The notes: a model not told the origin generated them from the sequence alone. Shown: positions 35,875 through 45,570, counted from the stretch's first letter. The stretch is DNA of 64,000 nucleotides from Pseudomonas maumuensis (GCF_019139675.1 NZ_CP077077.1:1488001-1552000); one strand, 5' to 3'. Made by a program: numbers and translations.

Positions 35875-36864
35875 TTAAGCCACTTCCCGTAGCGCCGTGG
35901 GGTCGATCGACAAGGATACCCGTTGCCCGTCCGCGTGCAGATCGCTGGCGCAGCGGTTGAGCACGTCCACCACCAGTTCCACGCCGCGTACCTGGACGCG
36001 GTAGCGGATCACGTTGCCCAGCAGGCTGTGGCTGCGGATCTCGCCATCCAGTTCGCCGTTCAGGCTCAGGGTGATCGACTCTGGCCGGATCGCCAGGCGC
36101 GCGGCCACCGGGCGTTGCAGCAGGCGGCTGGCGCTGTCGGCATCGAGCAGGTTGTAGTTGCCGATGAAGCCGGCGGCGAACAGGTCCACGGGCGCGGTGT
36201 AGAGGGTTTCGGCATCGCCGCTCTGGACGATGCGTCCCTGGTTCATCAGGACGATGCGGTCCGACATGGTCAGCGCTTCTTCCTGGTCATGGGTGACGAA
36301 GATGGTGGTCAGCCCCAGCTCGCGCTGGATGGCGCGGATCTGTTCGCGCAGGTGCTTGCGGATACGCGCATCCAGCGCCGACAGTGGCTCGTCGAGCAAC
36401 AGCAGGCGCGGGCGGGTGACTAGCGAGCGGGCCAGGGCCACGCGCTGGCACTGGCCGCCGGACAGCTGGTGCGGGTAGCGCCCGGCGAAGCTGCCCAGCT
36501 CGACCAGGTCCAGCACCTCGCGCACCCGCGCCTGGCTCTCGTCGGCCTTGACCTTCTGCATGCGCAGGCCAAAGGCGATGTTCTGCTCCACGGTCATGTT
36601 GGGGAACAGCGCGTAGCTCTGGAATACCATGCCAATGCCGCGTTTTTGCGGGCTCAGCGGCACGATGTCCTGGCCGTCGAGCAGGATCTGCCCGCTGTCC
36701 ACCGGGGTCAGCCCAGCGATGCAGCGCAGCAGGGTGGACTTGCCGCAGCCCGAGGGGCCGAGCAGGGTGACGAACTCGCCGCGTTCGATCTGGCAGTCGA
36801 TGTTCTCGAACACCGGGCTGCCGGCGTAGCTCTTTTGCAGTTTCTGTACGCTGACGAAGCTCAT
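35875..36864 (-). CDS. ABC importer ATP-binding protein (phosphonate/spermidine-type)
   Basis: A 329-residue ATPase. Walker A is GPSGCGKST at 36-44, Q-loop Gln82, signature LSGGQ at 134-138, Walker B LLLLDEP at 154-160 and switch His in FVTHDQEEAL. A C-terminal TOBE-like domain follows, as in the PotA/FbpC/PhnT group. It starts one base after the stop of the permease gene. With two permeases and a binding protein it forms a complete importer. Confidence 0.9.
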   Translation of the reverse strand: MSFVSVQKLQKSYAGSPVFENIDCQIERGEFVTLLGPSGCGKSTLLRCIAGLTPVDSGQILLDGQDIVPLSPQKRGIGMVFQSYALFPNMTVEQNIAFGLRMQKVKADESQARVREVLDLVELGSFAGRYPHQLSGGQCQRVALARSLVTRPRLLLLDEPLSALDARIRKHLREQIRAIQRELGLTTIFVTHDQEEALTMSDRIVLMNQGRIVQSGDAETLYTAPVDLFAAGFIGNYNLLDADSASRLLQRPVAARLAIRPESITLSLNGELDGEIRSHSLLGNVIRYRVQVRGVELVVDVLNRCASDLHADGQRVSLSIDPTALREVA

Positions 36865-36865
36865 G

Positions 36866-37660
36866 TCAGGTCTTGTCCTTGTTCAGGCGGTTGGCAACCC
36901 AGGTCAGCACCAGCACGAAGGCGAAATAGGAGATCACCAGGGCGCTGTTGAAGTGGCCGCTGCTGTTGCGCATGTTGTTCAGGTATACCTGCAGGGTCTC
37001 GTAGCGGGTGCCCACCAGCAGGTTGGCGAACACGAACTCGCCGAACAGGAACGAGAACGACAGCAGCAGCGCCACCATCAGGCCCTTGCGCAGGTTCGGC
37101 AGCACCACCAGGAACGCCGCCTGCCAGGTGCTGGCGCCGAGCAACTGGGCAGCGTCCATCAGGTCGCGCAGATTGATGGCCTGCAGGTTGTTGGTAATTG
37201 CCCGGTACATGAACGGCAGGGCGATGGTGAAGTAGCAGCCGATCAGGATCCACGGCGTGCCGACCATCGCCATCGGCCCACTGCCGTAGAGCTGCAGCAA
37301 GCCCACCGCGGACACCACGGGCGGCACCGCGAACGGCAGCAGGATCAGCACGTTCATCAAGGCGTCGAGCTTGGGGAAGTGGTAATGCACCACGAACAGC
37401 AGCGGCAGGATCAGCACCACCGACAACACCAGCGCGCCCACGCACACCAGCAGCGACTGGCCGAAGGCGGCGAGAAAGCGTGGTTCGCTCCACAGCGCCA
37501 CATACCACTTGAAGGTCAGGCCGCTGGGCAGCAGGGTCGCCGACCAGCTGGTGGCCAGCGAATAGAGCAGGGTACCGGCCAGCGGCAGCAGCAGAATGAG
37601 GAACAGCAGGTAGACCACCGCGCGGTGGTAGAGCCCGCCGGCTTTGTTTTCAGCGCGCAT
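36866..37660 (-). CDS. ABC transporter permease (inner membrane)
   Basis: A 264-residue protein with about six membrane helices. The EAA-type loop reads DAAQLLGASTWQAAFLVVLPNLRKGL, the site that contacts the ATPase. It overlaps the other permease by 11 bp. The homologous type is the second permease of Fe3+/spermidine/2-aminoethylphosphonate importers. Confidence 0.88.
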   Translation of the reverse strand: MRAENKAGGLYHRAVVYLLFLILLLPLAGTLLYSLATSWSATLLPSGLTFKWYVALWSEPRFLAAFGQSLLVCVGALVLSVVLILPLLFVVHYHFPKLDALMNVLILLPFAVPPVVSAVGLLQLYGSGPMAMVGTPWILIGCYFTIALPFMYRAITNNLQAINLRDLMDAAQLLGASTWQAAFLVVLPNLRKGLMVALLLSFSFLFGEFVFANLLVGTRYETLQVYLNNMRNSSGHFNSALVISYFAFVLVLTWVANRLNKDKT

Positions 37661-38489
37661 GGTAGCTCCTCTTGAGCAGCCATTGATGGGCCACCGTGAC
37701 CACGGTCATCAGGCCCACCAGCACCATCGCCAGCGCGCTGGCCAGGTTCGGGTCGAGGCTGATGTCGCCGGCCACAAGGCCAGCGATGCGAATCGGCAGC
37801 ACGTTGAAGTTGCCGGTGGTCAGGGCGTAGACGGTGGCATAGGCGCCCAGGGCGTTGGCCAGCAGGATGACGAAGGTGCCGAGCAGCGCCGGGGTAAGCA
37901 CTGGCAGGCCGATATGTCGCCAGAACTGCCAATGGCTGGCGCCCAGCAGCGCGGCGGACTCACGCCAGTCTTCGCGCAGGGCGTCGAAGGCGGGGTAGAG
38001 CAGCAATACGCCCAAGGGGATCTGGAAGTAGGTGTAGACCAGGATCAGGCCGGTCTTGGAGTAGATACTGAAGTCGCCCAGCAGCCCCATCTGCTTGAGC
38101 AGCAGGGTGAGGGCGCCGTTGAAACCGAGCAGGATGATGAAGGCGAAGGCTAGCGGCACGCCGGCGAAGTTGCTGGTCATGTTGGCGAAGGCGCTGACGA
38201 AGTCGCGCAGTTTGGAATCGACCTGGCGCAGTGAATACGCGCCCAGGGTAGCGATGACGATGCCGAACAGGCTCGACCAGAAGCTGATCTCCAGGCTGCG
38301 TTGCAGCGCCTGCAGGTAGAACTTCGAGGCGAAGATCTTGCTGAAGTTGGCCAAGCCCCAGCCGCTCTCGCTTTGCAGGCTGTTGATGGCGACCCAGGCC
38401 AGTGGCGCGATCTGGAAAATGATGAAGAACACGGCGAACGGCAGCAGGCAGAGCAAGGCCAGGTAACGGCCACGATGGCTTGCATTCAC
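37650..38489 (-). CDS. ABC transporter permease (inner membrane)
   Basis: A 279-residue permease when started at the GTG at 38489. That GTG overlaps the TGA of the upstream hydrolase gene (GTGA), the usual coupled arrangement. An ATG at 38555 would force a 70-bp overlap and add a non-conserved basic stretch. Six hydrophobic helices; the EAA-like loop reads ESAALLGASHWQFWRHIGLPVLTPAL. Confidence 0.87.
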   Translation of the reverse strand: MNASHRGRYLALLCLLPFAVFFIIFQIAPLAWVAINSLQSESGWGLANFSKIFASKFYLQALQRSLEISFWSSLFGIVIATLGAYSLRQVDSKLRDFVSAFANMTSNFAGVPLAFAFIILLGFNGALTLLLKQMGLLGDFSIYSKTGLILVYTYFQIPLGVLLLYPAFDALREDWRESAALLGASHWQFWRHIGLPVLTPALLGTFVILLANALGAYATVYALTTGNFNVLPIRIAGLVAGDISLDPNLASALAMVLVGLMTVVTVAHQWLLKRSYHAR

Positions 38490-39292
38490 TTGAGCAGCTC
38501 CCGGCAGACCGGTTTGTCGTGGGCGGCGCCGAGCAGTTCGCAGATCGTGCCGCACAGTTCGGTCTGCAGTGGCTTGGCCGCAGGGTCGAGGCTGAACGCC
38601 TCGCCGAACACGAACAGCGGCACTTCGCGTTCTTCGGCGAGCAGGCCGTTGTGCGAGCGGTCGTTGTTCATGCCGTGGTCGGCGGTGACCAGTACCTGGT
38701 AGCCCTCCTCGAGCCAGCGCGGCAGGTAGTCGGCCAGCAGGATGTCGGCGCTGCGCGCGGCGTTGCGGTACTGGCTGCTGTCCAGGCCGTGGCGGTGGCC
38801 GGCATCGTCGATGTTCATCGGGTGTACCAGGAGGAAGTTCGGCGCATGGCGGCGGCGCAGGTATTCGGCGTCGGCCAGCAGGTGCGAATCGGGATAGTGG
38901 TCGGCGTAGTAGAACAGGCCATGCTGGATCGGCAGCTTGGGTGCGTGGGTGTGGCGGTCACGCAGCGGGTCGAACGGCGAGCGGTTGTACAGCTCGCTCA
39001 TCCAGTGGTAGGCCGCCGCCGCGGTGCCCAGGCCGGCCTCGCGGGCGTAGTGGAATACGCTGCGTTGGTTGGACAGGCGGTTGATGTTGTTATGCACGAT
39101 GCCGCTGTCGATCGGCGGCACACCCGTGAGGATACATTCGTACAGTGGCCGCGACAGCGATGGCAGCTCGCATTCCACGCGGTACAGCGCGGCGCGGTCG
39201 GCCTCGACATAGGCGTGCAGGTGGCCCATGGCATGGTGGGCGACTTGGTGGTTGAGACCGTCGAGCAGGACCAGGATGACGTTGTGTTGCAT
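38486..39292 (-). CDS. Alkaline-phosphatase-superfamily hydrolase (NPP/phosphonoacetate-hydrolase-like)
   Basis: A 268-residue enzyme with no signal peptide. Metal ligands: D11 in VLLDGLN, the DDAGHRHG block and DHG in VTADHGMNND. The nucleophile should be Ser45 or Ser47 in LPSLSRPLYECILTG. The family cleaves phosphate mono- and diesters or C-P bonds in metal-activated reactions. Its place between the permease and binding-protein genes suggests that it processes the imported compound in the cytosol. Substrate candidates are an organophosphonate, a phosphodiester or a nucleotide derivative. Confidence 0.82.
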   Translation of the reverse strand: MQHNVILVLLDGLNHQVAHHAMGHLHAYVEADRAALYRVECELPSLSRPLYECILTGVPPIDSGIVHNNINRLSNQRSVFHYAREAGLGTAAAAYHWMSELYNRSPFDPLRDRHTHAPKLPIQHGLFYYADHYPDSHLLADAEYLRRRHAPNFLLVHPMNIDDAGHRHGLDSSQYRNAARSADILLADYLPRWLEEGYQVLVTADHGMNNDRSHNGLLAEEREVPLFVFGEAFSLDPAAKPLQTELCGTICELLGAAHDKPVCRELLK

Positions 39293-39330
39293 GGTGGCTC
39301 CGCAGGGGTATCAGTCGGTAGCGCGTCGCC

Positions 39331-39400
39331 CTCATCGCTGGCAAGCCAGCTCCCACAGGTCTTGCGCTGACCCTGTGGGAGCTGGCTTGCCGGCGATAGG
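39331..39400. repeat. REP pair inside the ABC operon
   Basis: Arms around GGCAAGCCAGCTCCCACAGG (39341-39360) and its complement (39371-39390) form a long stem. It lies between the hydrolase gene and the binding-protein gene, where it could stabilise the upstream transcript and keep binding protein in excess over permease. Confidence 0.8.
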
Positions 39401-39429
39401 GCCGGTTCAGGCAGTTGGGAGTCTGCCCC

Positions 39430-40488
39430 TTATTCCATCTCGATGATTACCTGCTCCTGCCACTTCTGTGGCAGGGCCTTGGAGGTCGCTTCCCAGGCCG
39501 CAGCATCTTTGATCGGCTGGGCGGCCTTGTACTGCTCGTTGGGCAGCAGCTTGGCCTGTACATCCGCCGGCAGCTTCAGGTGTTCGGCACGGATCGGCCG
39601 GGCGTGGCCGATGGCCAGGTTGGTCTGGCCGGCATCGCTGAAGATGTATTCGCGGGTCAGCTTGGCCGCGTTAGGGTGCTTGGCGTATTTGTTGATGATG
39701 GTGGTGTAGCCGGAGGTGATCGAACCGTCCGACGGGATCAGCACCTCGAAGCGTTTCGGGTCGATCTGGTCGCGGTAGCTCAGGCCGTTGAAGTCCCACA
39801 CCACGCCCACTTCCACCTCGCCTTTCTCCAGGGTCTGGATGGTCGGGTTGGCCAGCGACAGGCGCTTCTGCTGGGCCAGCTTGGTGAACAGCTGCAGGCC
39901 CGGCTCGATGTTGCTCTCGTCACCCTTGTAGGCGATGGCGGCGGCGAGCACGCCGTTGGCGGCCTGGGCGGCGGTGCCGACATCACCGATGGCGACCTTG
40001 TACTTGCCCTTTTCCAGGTCGTGCCAGGTGGTGGGGCGCTCGCCTTCCTTGACCAGATCCTTGTTGATGATGAAGGCGATGGTGCCGGTGTAGGCCAGCG
40101 CCCAGTGGCCGTCCTGATCCTTGGCCCACGCCGGGACCTGGTCCCAGGTACTTGGCTTGTAGGGTTGGGTCACGCCCTTGGCGACCGCGATCGGGCCGAA
40201 GGCCGCGCCAACGTCGCCGATGTCGGCGCTGGCGTTGTCCTTCTCGGCGTCGAACTTGGCGACTTCCTGGGCCGAACTCATGTCGGTGTCGCTGTGCTTG
40301 AGGCCGTACTTCTTCGCCAGGTCTTCCCAGGTGCCTTTCCAGTTGGCCCAGGCATCGGGCATGCCCACGCTGTTGACCGTGCCTTCCTTGCGGGCGGCGT
40401 CTTCAAGGGCCTTGAGGTCCTGGGCCATGGCCGAGGTGCAAAACGCGATGGCCGAACCGAGCAGTGACGCCATGAACAACTTTTTCAT
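39430..40488 (-). CDS. ABC transporter periplasmic substrate-binding protein
   Basis: A 352-residue protein with a cleavable signal peptide (MKKLFMASLLGSAIAFCTSA, cleavage near AMA-QD). It belongs to the extracellular solute-binding family 1 group used for iron, spermidine/putrescine and 2-aminoethylphosphonate. First gene of the operon. The region before it contains an operator-like half palindrome shared with the gntR promoter. Confidence 0.88.
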   Translation of the reverse strand: MKKLFMASLLGSAIAFCTSAMAQDLKALEDAARKEGTVNSVGMPDAWANWKGTWEDLAKKYGLKHSDTDMSSAQEVAKFDAEKDNASADIGDVGAAFGPIAVAKGVTQPYKPSTWDQVPAWAKDQDGHWALAYTGTIAFIINKDLVKEGERPTTWHDLEKGKYKVAIGDVGTAAQAANGVLAAAIAYKGDESNIEPGLQLFTKLAQQKRLSLANPTIQTLEKGEVEVGVVWDFNGLSYRDQIDPKRFEVLIPSDGSITSGYTTIINKYAKHPNAAKLTREYIFSDAGQTNLAIGHARPIRAEHLKLPADVQAKLLPNEQYKAAQPIKDAAAWEATSKALPQKWQEQVIIEME

Positions 40489-40553
40489 CCGAAGCTCCTT
40501 TGGTGGGTGCCTTGCATTCGTTGTTATGAACGGAAGCGGTGCTTGCGACCCCT

Positions 40554-40565
40554 TGGTCTAGGTCA
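40554..40565. promoter_or_regulatory. Putative GntR/UTRA operator, copy near the binding-protein gene
   Basis: TGGTCTAGGTCA resembles the TGGTCTAGACCA sites known for several UTRA-domain GntR regulators, and the palindrome near the gntR start. It is 66 bp upstream of the binding-protein ATG. A further half site GTAGACCA occurs at 40656-40663. Confidence 0.5.
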
Positions 40566-40796
40566 GCAAACCTTGCGCCAAGGTAGGCCTGTTGCGTGAC
40601 AGTTTGATGTAAGGGGCGGGGGCGGGTGGCAGGCCCAAGGCCCTGGAACTACAGCGTAGACCAGATCGAAAGCCTTGATTCGCGTGGGCTGGCGCGGATC
40701 TGGCAGATCTGGCAAGAGCCCTGTGGCGCCTGTGTCACAGGATATTCATCAGCCCCGCCTAGGCTTGCACTACGCTCCAACTGCCCTGTTTCGGGG

Positions 40797-40810
40797 CTGG
40801 ACTAGTCCAG
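40797..40810. promoter_or_regulatory. Palindrome CTGGACTAGTCCAG near the gntR start
   Basis: A perfect 14-bp palindrome ends 14 bp before the gntR ATG. Position and symmetry suggest autorepression; its core TGGACTAGTCCA agrees with the copy at 40554-40565 at most positions. Confidence 0.6.
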
Positions 40811-40824
40811 ATAGGTAACCTTTG

Positions 40825-41538
40825 ATGCAAGCGACGCCACCGCGCGCGGTAACAGCCATCTGCCATGCGTTGCAGGAGCAGATCGAACACGGCCTGCTGG
40901 CGCCCGGCGGCAAGCTGCCGGCCGAGCGCAGGCTCAGCGAAGTGTTCGACACCACGCGGATCACCCTGCGCGAGGCCCTGGTGCAACTCGAGGCCATGGG
41001 CCTGATCTACCGCGAGGAGCGGCGCGGCTGGTTCGTCGCGCCAGAGCGGTTGACGTATGACCTGATCGAGCGCAGCCACTTCCATGCGATGGTGCGCGAC
41101 CAGGGGCGGGTGCCGAGCACCGAGTTGCTGTCGGCGCGGTTGCAACCGGCCTCGGCGGCGGTCTGCGCGCGCCTGCGGCTGCCGGCGCTGTCCAGCGTGG
41201 TGCGGATCTGCCGGTTGCGGCGTATCGACGGGCGTGCGGTGCTGTATGCCGAGCACTATCTCAACCCGCGTTACTTCCCAGGGATCCTCGAGCTGGACCT
41301 GGCCCAGTCACTGACCGAGATCTATGCGCGGGAGTACGTCATTCACTATGGGCAGGTGTGCTTCGAGATCCTGCCGACGGCGTTGCCGGTCGAGGCGGCG
41401 GCTGCCTTGAAGGTGTCGGCTGGCAGCCCCGGGCTGCATATCACCCGGGTCAACAGCGACCAGCATGGGCACCTGATCGACTGCGACCTGGAATACTGGC
41501 GGCACGATGCGATCCGCATTCGCGCGCAGGCGGGATAA
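40825..41538 (+). CDS. GntR family regulator with UTRA domain
   Basis: A 237-residue regulator. The N-terminal winged helix (PGGKLPAERRLSEVFDTTRITLREALVQLE, in two blocks) is followed by a UTRA ligand domain (from about residue 85). The group includes PhnF/PhnR-type regulators. It is divergent from the ABC operon with a 336-bp intergenic region holding candidate operators. The likely job is to sense the imported compound or its product. The ATG at 40825 is preferred over the TTG at 40822. Confidence 0.9.
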   Translation: MQATPPRAVTAICHALQEQIEHGLLAPGGKLPAERRLSEVFDTTRITLREALVQLEAMGLIYREERRGWFVAPERLTYDLIERSHFHAMVRDQGRVPSTELLSARLQPASAAVCARLRLPALSSVVRICRLRRIDGRAVLYAEHYLNPRYFPGILELDLAQSLTEIYAREYVIHYGQVCFEILPTALPVEAAAALKVSAGSPGLHITRVNSDQHGHLIDCDLEYWRHDAIRIRAQAG

Positions 41539-41553
41539 GGGGGCTGCTGTGCA

Positions 41554-41643
41554 GCCCATCGCCGGCAAGCCGGCTCCCACAGGTTTGGCGTTAGTCTTGA
41601 AGGTCATGTGATCCCTGTGGGAGCCGGCTTGCCGGCGATGGGG
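41554..41643. repeat. REP pair between gntR and the MscS-type channel gene
   Basis: CCCATCGCCGGCAAGCCGGC (41555-41574) and its complement (41623-41642) flank a central spacer, and the stem extends through CTCCCACAGG. The two genes converge here, so it probably ends both transcripts. Confidence 0.85.
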
Positions 41644-41655
41644 CGCGAAGCGGCC

Positions 41656-43812
41656 CTAGCTGGCGGCTCCGCCGGCTTCAGGGATGGCACCACCCCCAGC
41701 CGTTACCACCTGCACCGACAGCCGTGGCGTCGCCAGATCCAACCCCGCTTCATCGAGCTGGCGCTTCAACGCCAGGTTGAACGCCCGCGACACCTCCCAC
41801 TGCTTGATCGGCGCGGTCTTGAACCGCGCCCGCAGGATCGCCGAGCCCGACTCGAAGCTTTCCACACCCTGCAACTCCAGCGGCGACCAGATGTTGCGGC
41901 GCATCAGCGGGTCGTTGCGCAGCTTCTGGCCCACTTCGCGGATCAGGGTGATAGCCTGGTCGATGTTCATGCTGTGCGGGATGGCCACGCGGAAGATCGC
42001 GTAGCCGAATTCGCGCGAGTAGTTCTTGATGCTCTTGATCTCGCTGAACGGGATGGTGTGGACGATGCCGTCGATGTCGCGCAGGCGCACGGTGCGGATG
42101 GTCAGGCCCTCGACCGTGCCCAGGTGGCCGCCGACATCCACGTAGTCGTCGATGGCCAGCGAGTCCTCGATGATGATGAACAGCCCGGTGATCAGGTCGG
42201 CCACCAGCGACTGGGCGCCGAAACCGATGGCCAGGCCGATGACACCGGCACCGGCCAGCAGTGGGGTGACGTTCATGCCCATGTTGGCCAGGGCGACGAT
42301 CACCGCGATGATGACGATCACCACGAACATGACGTTGCGGATCAGCGGCATCATGGTCTGTGCGCGGGCGTTGGCCAGCCCGCGCCGCGAATGCACCAGG
42401 GCATGATGCACGGCGGTGTCGGCGAGGATCCACACCAGCCAGGCGACGATCAGCGTGCCGGCCAGGCCCAGCAGGCGCAGGCTGACTTCATGGCCGTCGC
42501 CCTCGGCGAAGGTGATCATCGAGTGGCCCCAGACGCGCAAGCCCATTTCGATGAACAGCAGCCAAATGAAAAGATGCACCAAGACATAGCCGAAGTTGCG
42601 CAGGCGCTCGGTGTAGACCGCCTGGCGCTTGTTGGCGCGCCTGGGCTTGGCGGCATGGCGGCGGACCAGGCCATTGAGCACCATGCACACCACTACCAGC
42701 ACCGTGCACATCAGCGACTGGCGCAGGGCGGTGCTGGTGTCGCCGGCGGAGACGAAGGTGGCGAACAGCGAGATCGCCACCAGGATCAGCGCCGGGATGT
42801 ACCAGAAGCTGCCGAGCAGTTCGATGGTGTCGCTCAGGGTGCGCCGGGTCAGACGTCGGGACAGGGGCTGGTTGCGGATCAGGTGGGCGATCGGGCGGCG
42901 GAAGCGCAGGATGAACAGCCCGGTGCATAGCGCGGCGACCACATTGGCCAGGGTGGCCAGGGCGTGGGCCAGGTGGCTGCCCAGCGCGGTGGTCAGGCGT
43001 GGGTCGCTCATCGCCTCGCCGAACGCGGCGAAGCTGCCGATCAGCCACAGCGGGCGGAACGCCTGGTGCCGCAGGATATGCAGGGCGCGGTGGCGATGCG
43101 GACCGTCGAGCAGCGAGAAGGCAATCACGCAGATCGCCGAAAACAGCGTGCCGACCACCAGCGCGTAGGCCAGCACCATCGCCATCGACTTGCCCAACGA
43201 GGAGGGCAGGGCGAAGCTCAGGTACACGGTGAACACCAGCGCCACCAGCCAGGGCCCCAGCTTGCGCAGGGCAAAGCGCACCAGATCCCAGGTCCGCGGG
43301 TGCTGCGGCAGATCCTCGGTCAGGCCGAAACGCAGGCGTACGCGGTGGCCGATCCAGTTGAAGGCATAGGCCAGCAGGCCCCAGACCAGGATGACCCCGG
43401 CAAAGCCGAACAGGATCGCCGGCCATTGATGCACCGGCACTACCAGCGCGGCCAGCTCGTCCTGGGCCTGGTCGATCTCCTGCGACCAGCGCTTGAACGG
43501 GCTGGCATCGCCGCTGAACTGTTTCTCGAAGTCATGCAGGGCACCGCCGATCAGGCCGAGCACGCCCTGTTCGACGGTAGGTTGCGATTGCTTGGTGGCG
43601 TCGCGCAGCTTCTTCAGGTCGGCCAGCAGCTTGGCGCGTTGCTGGTCGTTCTCCAGGTTCTTGATCACCTCGTCCAGAGACTTGCCCAAGGGCTCGCTGG
43701 CTTCGGGCTGGGCGGGCGTGCTGGAACCGAGCAGGCCAGGCAGGCCGGCGGCATGCACCGGTGGGACGAGCAGCAGGAACAGCAGCGTGATGCAACGCAG
43801 GAGGGCTGGCAC
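41656..43812 (-). CDS. MscS-family mechanosensitive channel (YbiO/MscM-like)
   Basis: A 718-residue inner-membrane protein. A signal peptide and a periplasmic helical domain (about 25-130) precede many membrane helices. The MscS core follows at about 500-680, with the pore helix region (GVIGLAIGFGAQSLVADLITGLFII split over two blocks) and the beta domain (VGTVEGLTIRTVRLRD-like block). Such large MscS relatives open on membrane tension during osmotic downshock. It ends in a Gly/Ala-rich tail. Confidence 0.9.
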   Translation of the reverse strand: MPALLRCITLLFLLLVPPVHAAGLPGLLGSSTPAQPEASEPLGKSLDEVIKNLENDQQRAKLLADLKKLRDATKQSQPTVEQGVLGLIGGALHDFEKQFSGDASPFKRWSQEIDQAQDELAALVVPVHQWPAILFGFAGVILVWGLLAYAFNWIGHRVRLRFGLTEDLPQHPRTWDLVRFALRKLGPWLVALVFTVYLSFALPSSLGKSMAMVLAYALVVGTLFSAICVIAFSLLDGPHRHRALHILRHQAFRPLWLIGSFAAFGEAMSDPRLTTALGSHLAHALATLANVVAALCTGLFILRFRRPIAHLIRNQPLSRRLTRRTLSDTIELLGSFWYIPALILVAISLFATFVSAGDTSTALRQSLMCTVLVVVCMVLNGLVRRHAAKPRRANKRQAVYTERLRNFGYVLVHLFIWLLFIEMGLRVWGHSMITFAEGDGHEVSLRLLGLAGTLIVAWLVWILADTAVHHALVHSRRGLANARAQTMMPLIRNVMFVVIVIIAVIVALANMGMNVTPLLAGAGVIGLAIGFGAQSLVADLITGLFIIIEDSLAIDDYVDVGGHLGTVEGLTIRTVRLRDIDGIVHTIPFSEIKSIKNYSREFGYAIFRVAIPHSMNIDQAITLIREVGQKLRNDPLMRRNIWSPLELQGVESFESGSAILRARFKTAPIKQWEVSRAFNLALKRQLDEAGLDLATPRLSVQVVTAGGGAIPEAGGAAS

Positions 43813-43856
43813 CGGGAAATCTACCTCAGGTCAAACGTTTGCCCGAGTGTAGAGGT

Positions 43857-44027
43857 TTACGACGGCAGTTTCTCGAGGATCTTCCAGCAGGTGAGGCCGA
43901 AAATGCCGAGGGTGCCGATCCACATCATCAGCACGCCGACATTGCGCTCGCGCAGGCTGAAGCCGATGGTCAGCAGCATCAGGAACAGGAACACCGGCAC
44001 GAACAGGGACAGGAACGGCGATGACAT
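43857..44027 (-). CDS. Small membrane protein (56 aa)
   Basis: A 56-residue protein with two hydrophobic helices (FLSLFVPVFLFLMLLTIGFSL; GVLMMWIGTLGIFGLTCWKI). The ATG at 44027 has AAGG about 9 bases upstream; longer in-frame starts have none. It lies just upstream of the channel gene on the same strand (44 bp gap) and could be co-transcribed with it. No family recognised. Confidence 0.6.
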   Translation of the reverse strand: MSSPFLSLFVPVFLFLMLLTIGFSLRERNVGVLMMWIGTLGIFGLTCWKILEKLPS

Positions 44028-44143
44028 GGACAGCATCCTTGTGTTTTTGGGGCCATGTATCAAGCATAGCGCTTTGCAAGCGAGGCGGATTGATCGGCGG
44101 CAGGCGGTGGCCCGATCGCGTGGCAAGTCGCACCGCCACACCG

Positions 44144-44171
44144 CCGCTCCCACAGGTCCGTGTGGGAGCGG
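44144..44171. terminator. REP-derived hairpin after apeB
   Basis: CCGCTCCCACA pairs with TGTGGGAGCGG around a 6-base loop: a perfect 11-bp stem ending 8 bp from the apeB stop. It carries the outer part of the REP consensus without the core and probably ends the apeB transcript. Confidence 0.65.
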
Positions 44172-44179
44172 GTTGGCCT

Positions 44180-45469
44180 TCAGGGCAGTTCGCGGCTGCG
44201 GTAGAAAGCGCCGAGCACTTTCACCAGGTGGGCGAGGTCATGGCTGCCGCACAGCTCGCGGATCGAGTGCATGGCGAAGGTCGGCAGGCCGATATCCACC
44301 GTGCGCACGCCCAGGTGGCTGGCGGTGATCGGGCCGATGGTCGAGCCGCAGCCCATGTCGCTGCGCACCACGAAGCTCTGCACCGGTACTTCCTCGGCCA
44401 TGCACAGGTGGCGGAAGAACCCGGCGGTTTCGCTGTTGGTGGCGTAGCGCTGGTTGTTGTTGACCTTGATCACCGGGCCGGCATTGAGCTTGGGGCCGTG
44501 GTTGCCGTCGTGTTTGTCGGCGTAGTTGGGATGCACGCCGTGGGCGTTGTCGGCCGAGACCATCAGCGAGCGCTGGATAGTGCGCACGTAATCATCGCCA
44601 TCGGGCAGCAGGCGTTGCAGGGTCTGTTCGAGCATCGGGCCATCGGCGCCGCAGGCCGAGCAGGAGCCGACTTCCTCGTGGTCGTTGCACACCAGTACGC
44701 AGGTCTCGTCGCCTTCGGCGTTCAACAGCGCCTGCAGGCCGGCGTAGCACGACAGCAGGTTGTCCAGGCGGGCGGCGGCGATGAAGTCGCCGTTCAGGCC
44801 GATCAACGCGGCGTCCTGGGTGTCGTAGAAGCTCAGCTCGTAATCCAGCACCACGTCGGCGTTGAGGTCGTGCTCGCGGGCCAGCTGCTCGGTGAGCAGG
44901 GCGCGGAAGTCGACGCGCTCGTCACCGGCGACCTGCGCCAGGATCGGTGGCAGTTCGGTCTGCGGGTTGATCTGCCAGCCTTCGTTGGCGGTGCGGTTGA
45001 GGTGGATCGCCAGGTTGGGGATCACCGCGATCGGCAGCTTGAAATCGATCAGCTGGCTTTCCACCTTGCCGTCGCGGCGGAAGGTGACCCGGCCGGCCAG
45101 CGACAGGTCGCGGTCGAACCAGGGGGCGAGCAGGGCGCCGCCGTACACTTCCACGCCCAGTTGCAGAAAGCCCTGGCGCTGCAGTTCGGGCTGCGGCTTG
45201 ACCCGCAGGCAGGGGCTGTCGGTGTGGGCGCCGACCATGCGGATACCGCCGATCAGCGGCGAATGCTTGCCGAGCTTGATGGCGATGATCGAGGAATCGT
45301 TACGGGTCACGTAGTAGCGACCGCCAGGCACGGTGGCCCAGCTGTCGCGCTCGTCCAGGCGCTGGTAGCCGGCAGCTTCGAGGCGCTGCGCGAGGCTGGC
45401 GGTGGCGTGGAAGGGCGTCGGGGAGGCCTTGAGGAATTCGATCAGGCCGGCGTTCAGGGCATCGCGCAT
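44180..45469 (-). CDS. apeB: M18 family aspartyl aminopeptidase
   Basis: A 429-residue zinc aminopeptidase that releases N-terminal acidic residues. [13 protein letters not shown] holds the first zinc ligand. [12 protein letters not shown] holds the bridging and catalytic carboxylates, and the C-terminal [12 protein letters not shown] block is family-specific. Cytosolic, usually dodecameric. It appears monocistronic. Confidence 0.93.
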   Translation of the reverse strand: MRDALNAGLIEFLKASPTPFHATASLAQRLEAAGYQRLDERDSWATVPGGRYYVTRNDSSIIAIKLGKHSPLIGGIRMVGAHTDSPCLRVKPQPELQRQGFLQLGVEVYGGALLAPWFDRDLSLAGRVTFRRDGKVESQLIDFKLPIAVIPNLAIHLNRTANEGWQINPQTELPPILAQVAGDERVDFRALLTEQLAREHDLNADVVLDYELSFYDTQDAALIGLNGDFIAAARLDNLLSCYAGLQALLNAEGDETCVLVCNDHEEVGSCSACGADGPMLEQTLQRLLPDGDDYVRTIQRSLMVSADNAHGVHPNYADKHDGNHGPKLNAGPVIKVNNNQRYATNSETAGFFRHLCMAEEVPVQSFVVRSDMGCGSTIGPITASHLGVRTVDIGLPTFAMHSIRELCGSHDLAHLVKVLGAFYRSRELP

Positions 45470-45570
45470 AAGTCACTCCAGACAGCAGTGGCGCGAGTTT
45501 AGCGTAAATACTCGAAAATTTGTGTCGAGCCATCGCGAGGCGTGGCAGCGCCCCGCGATAGGCCCGGGCC

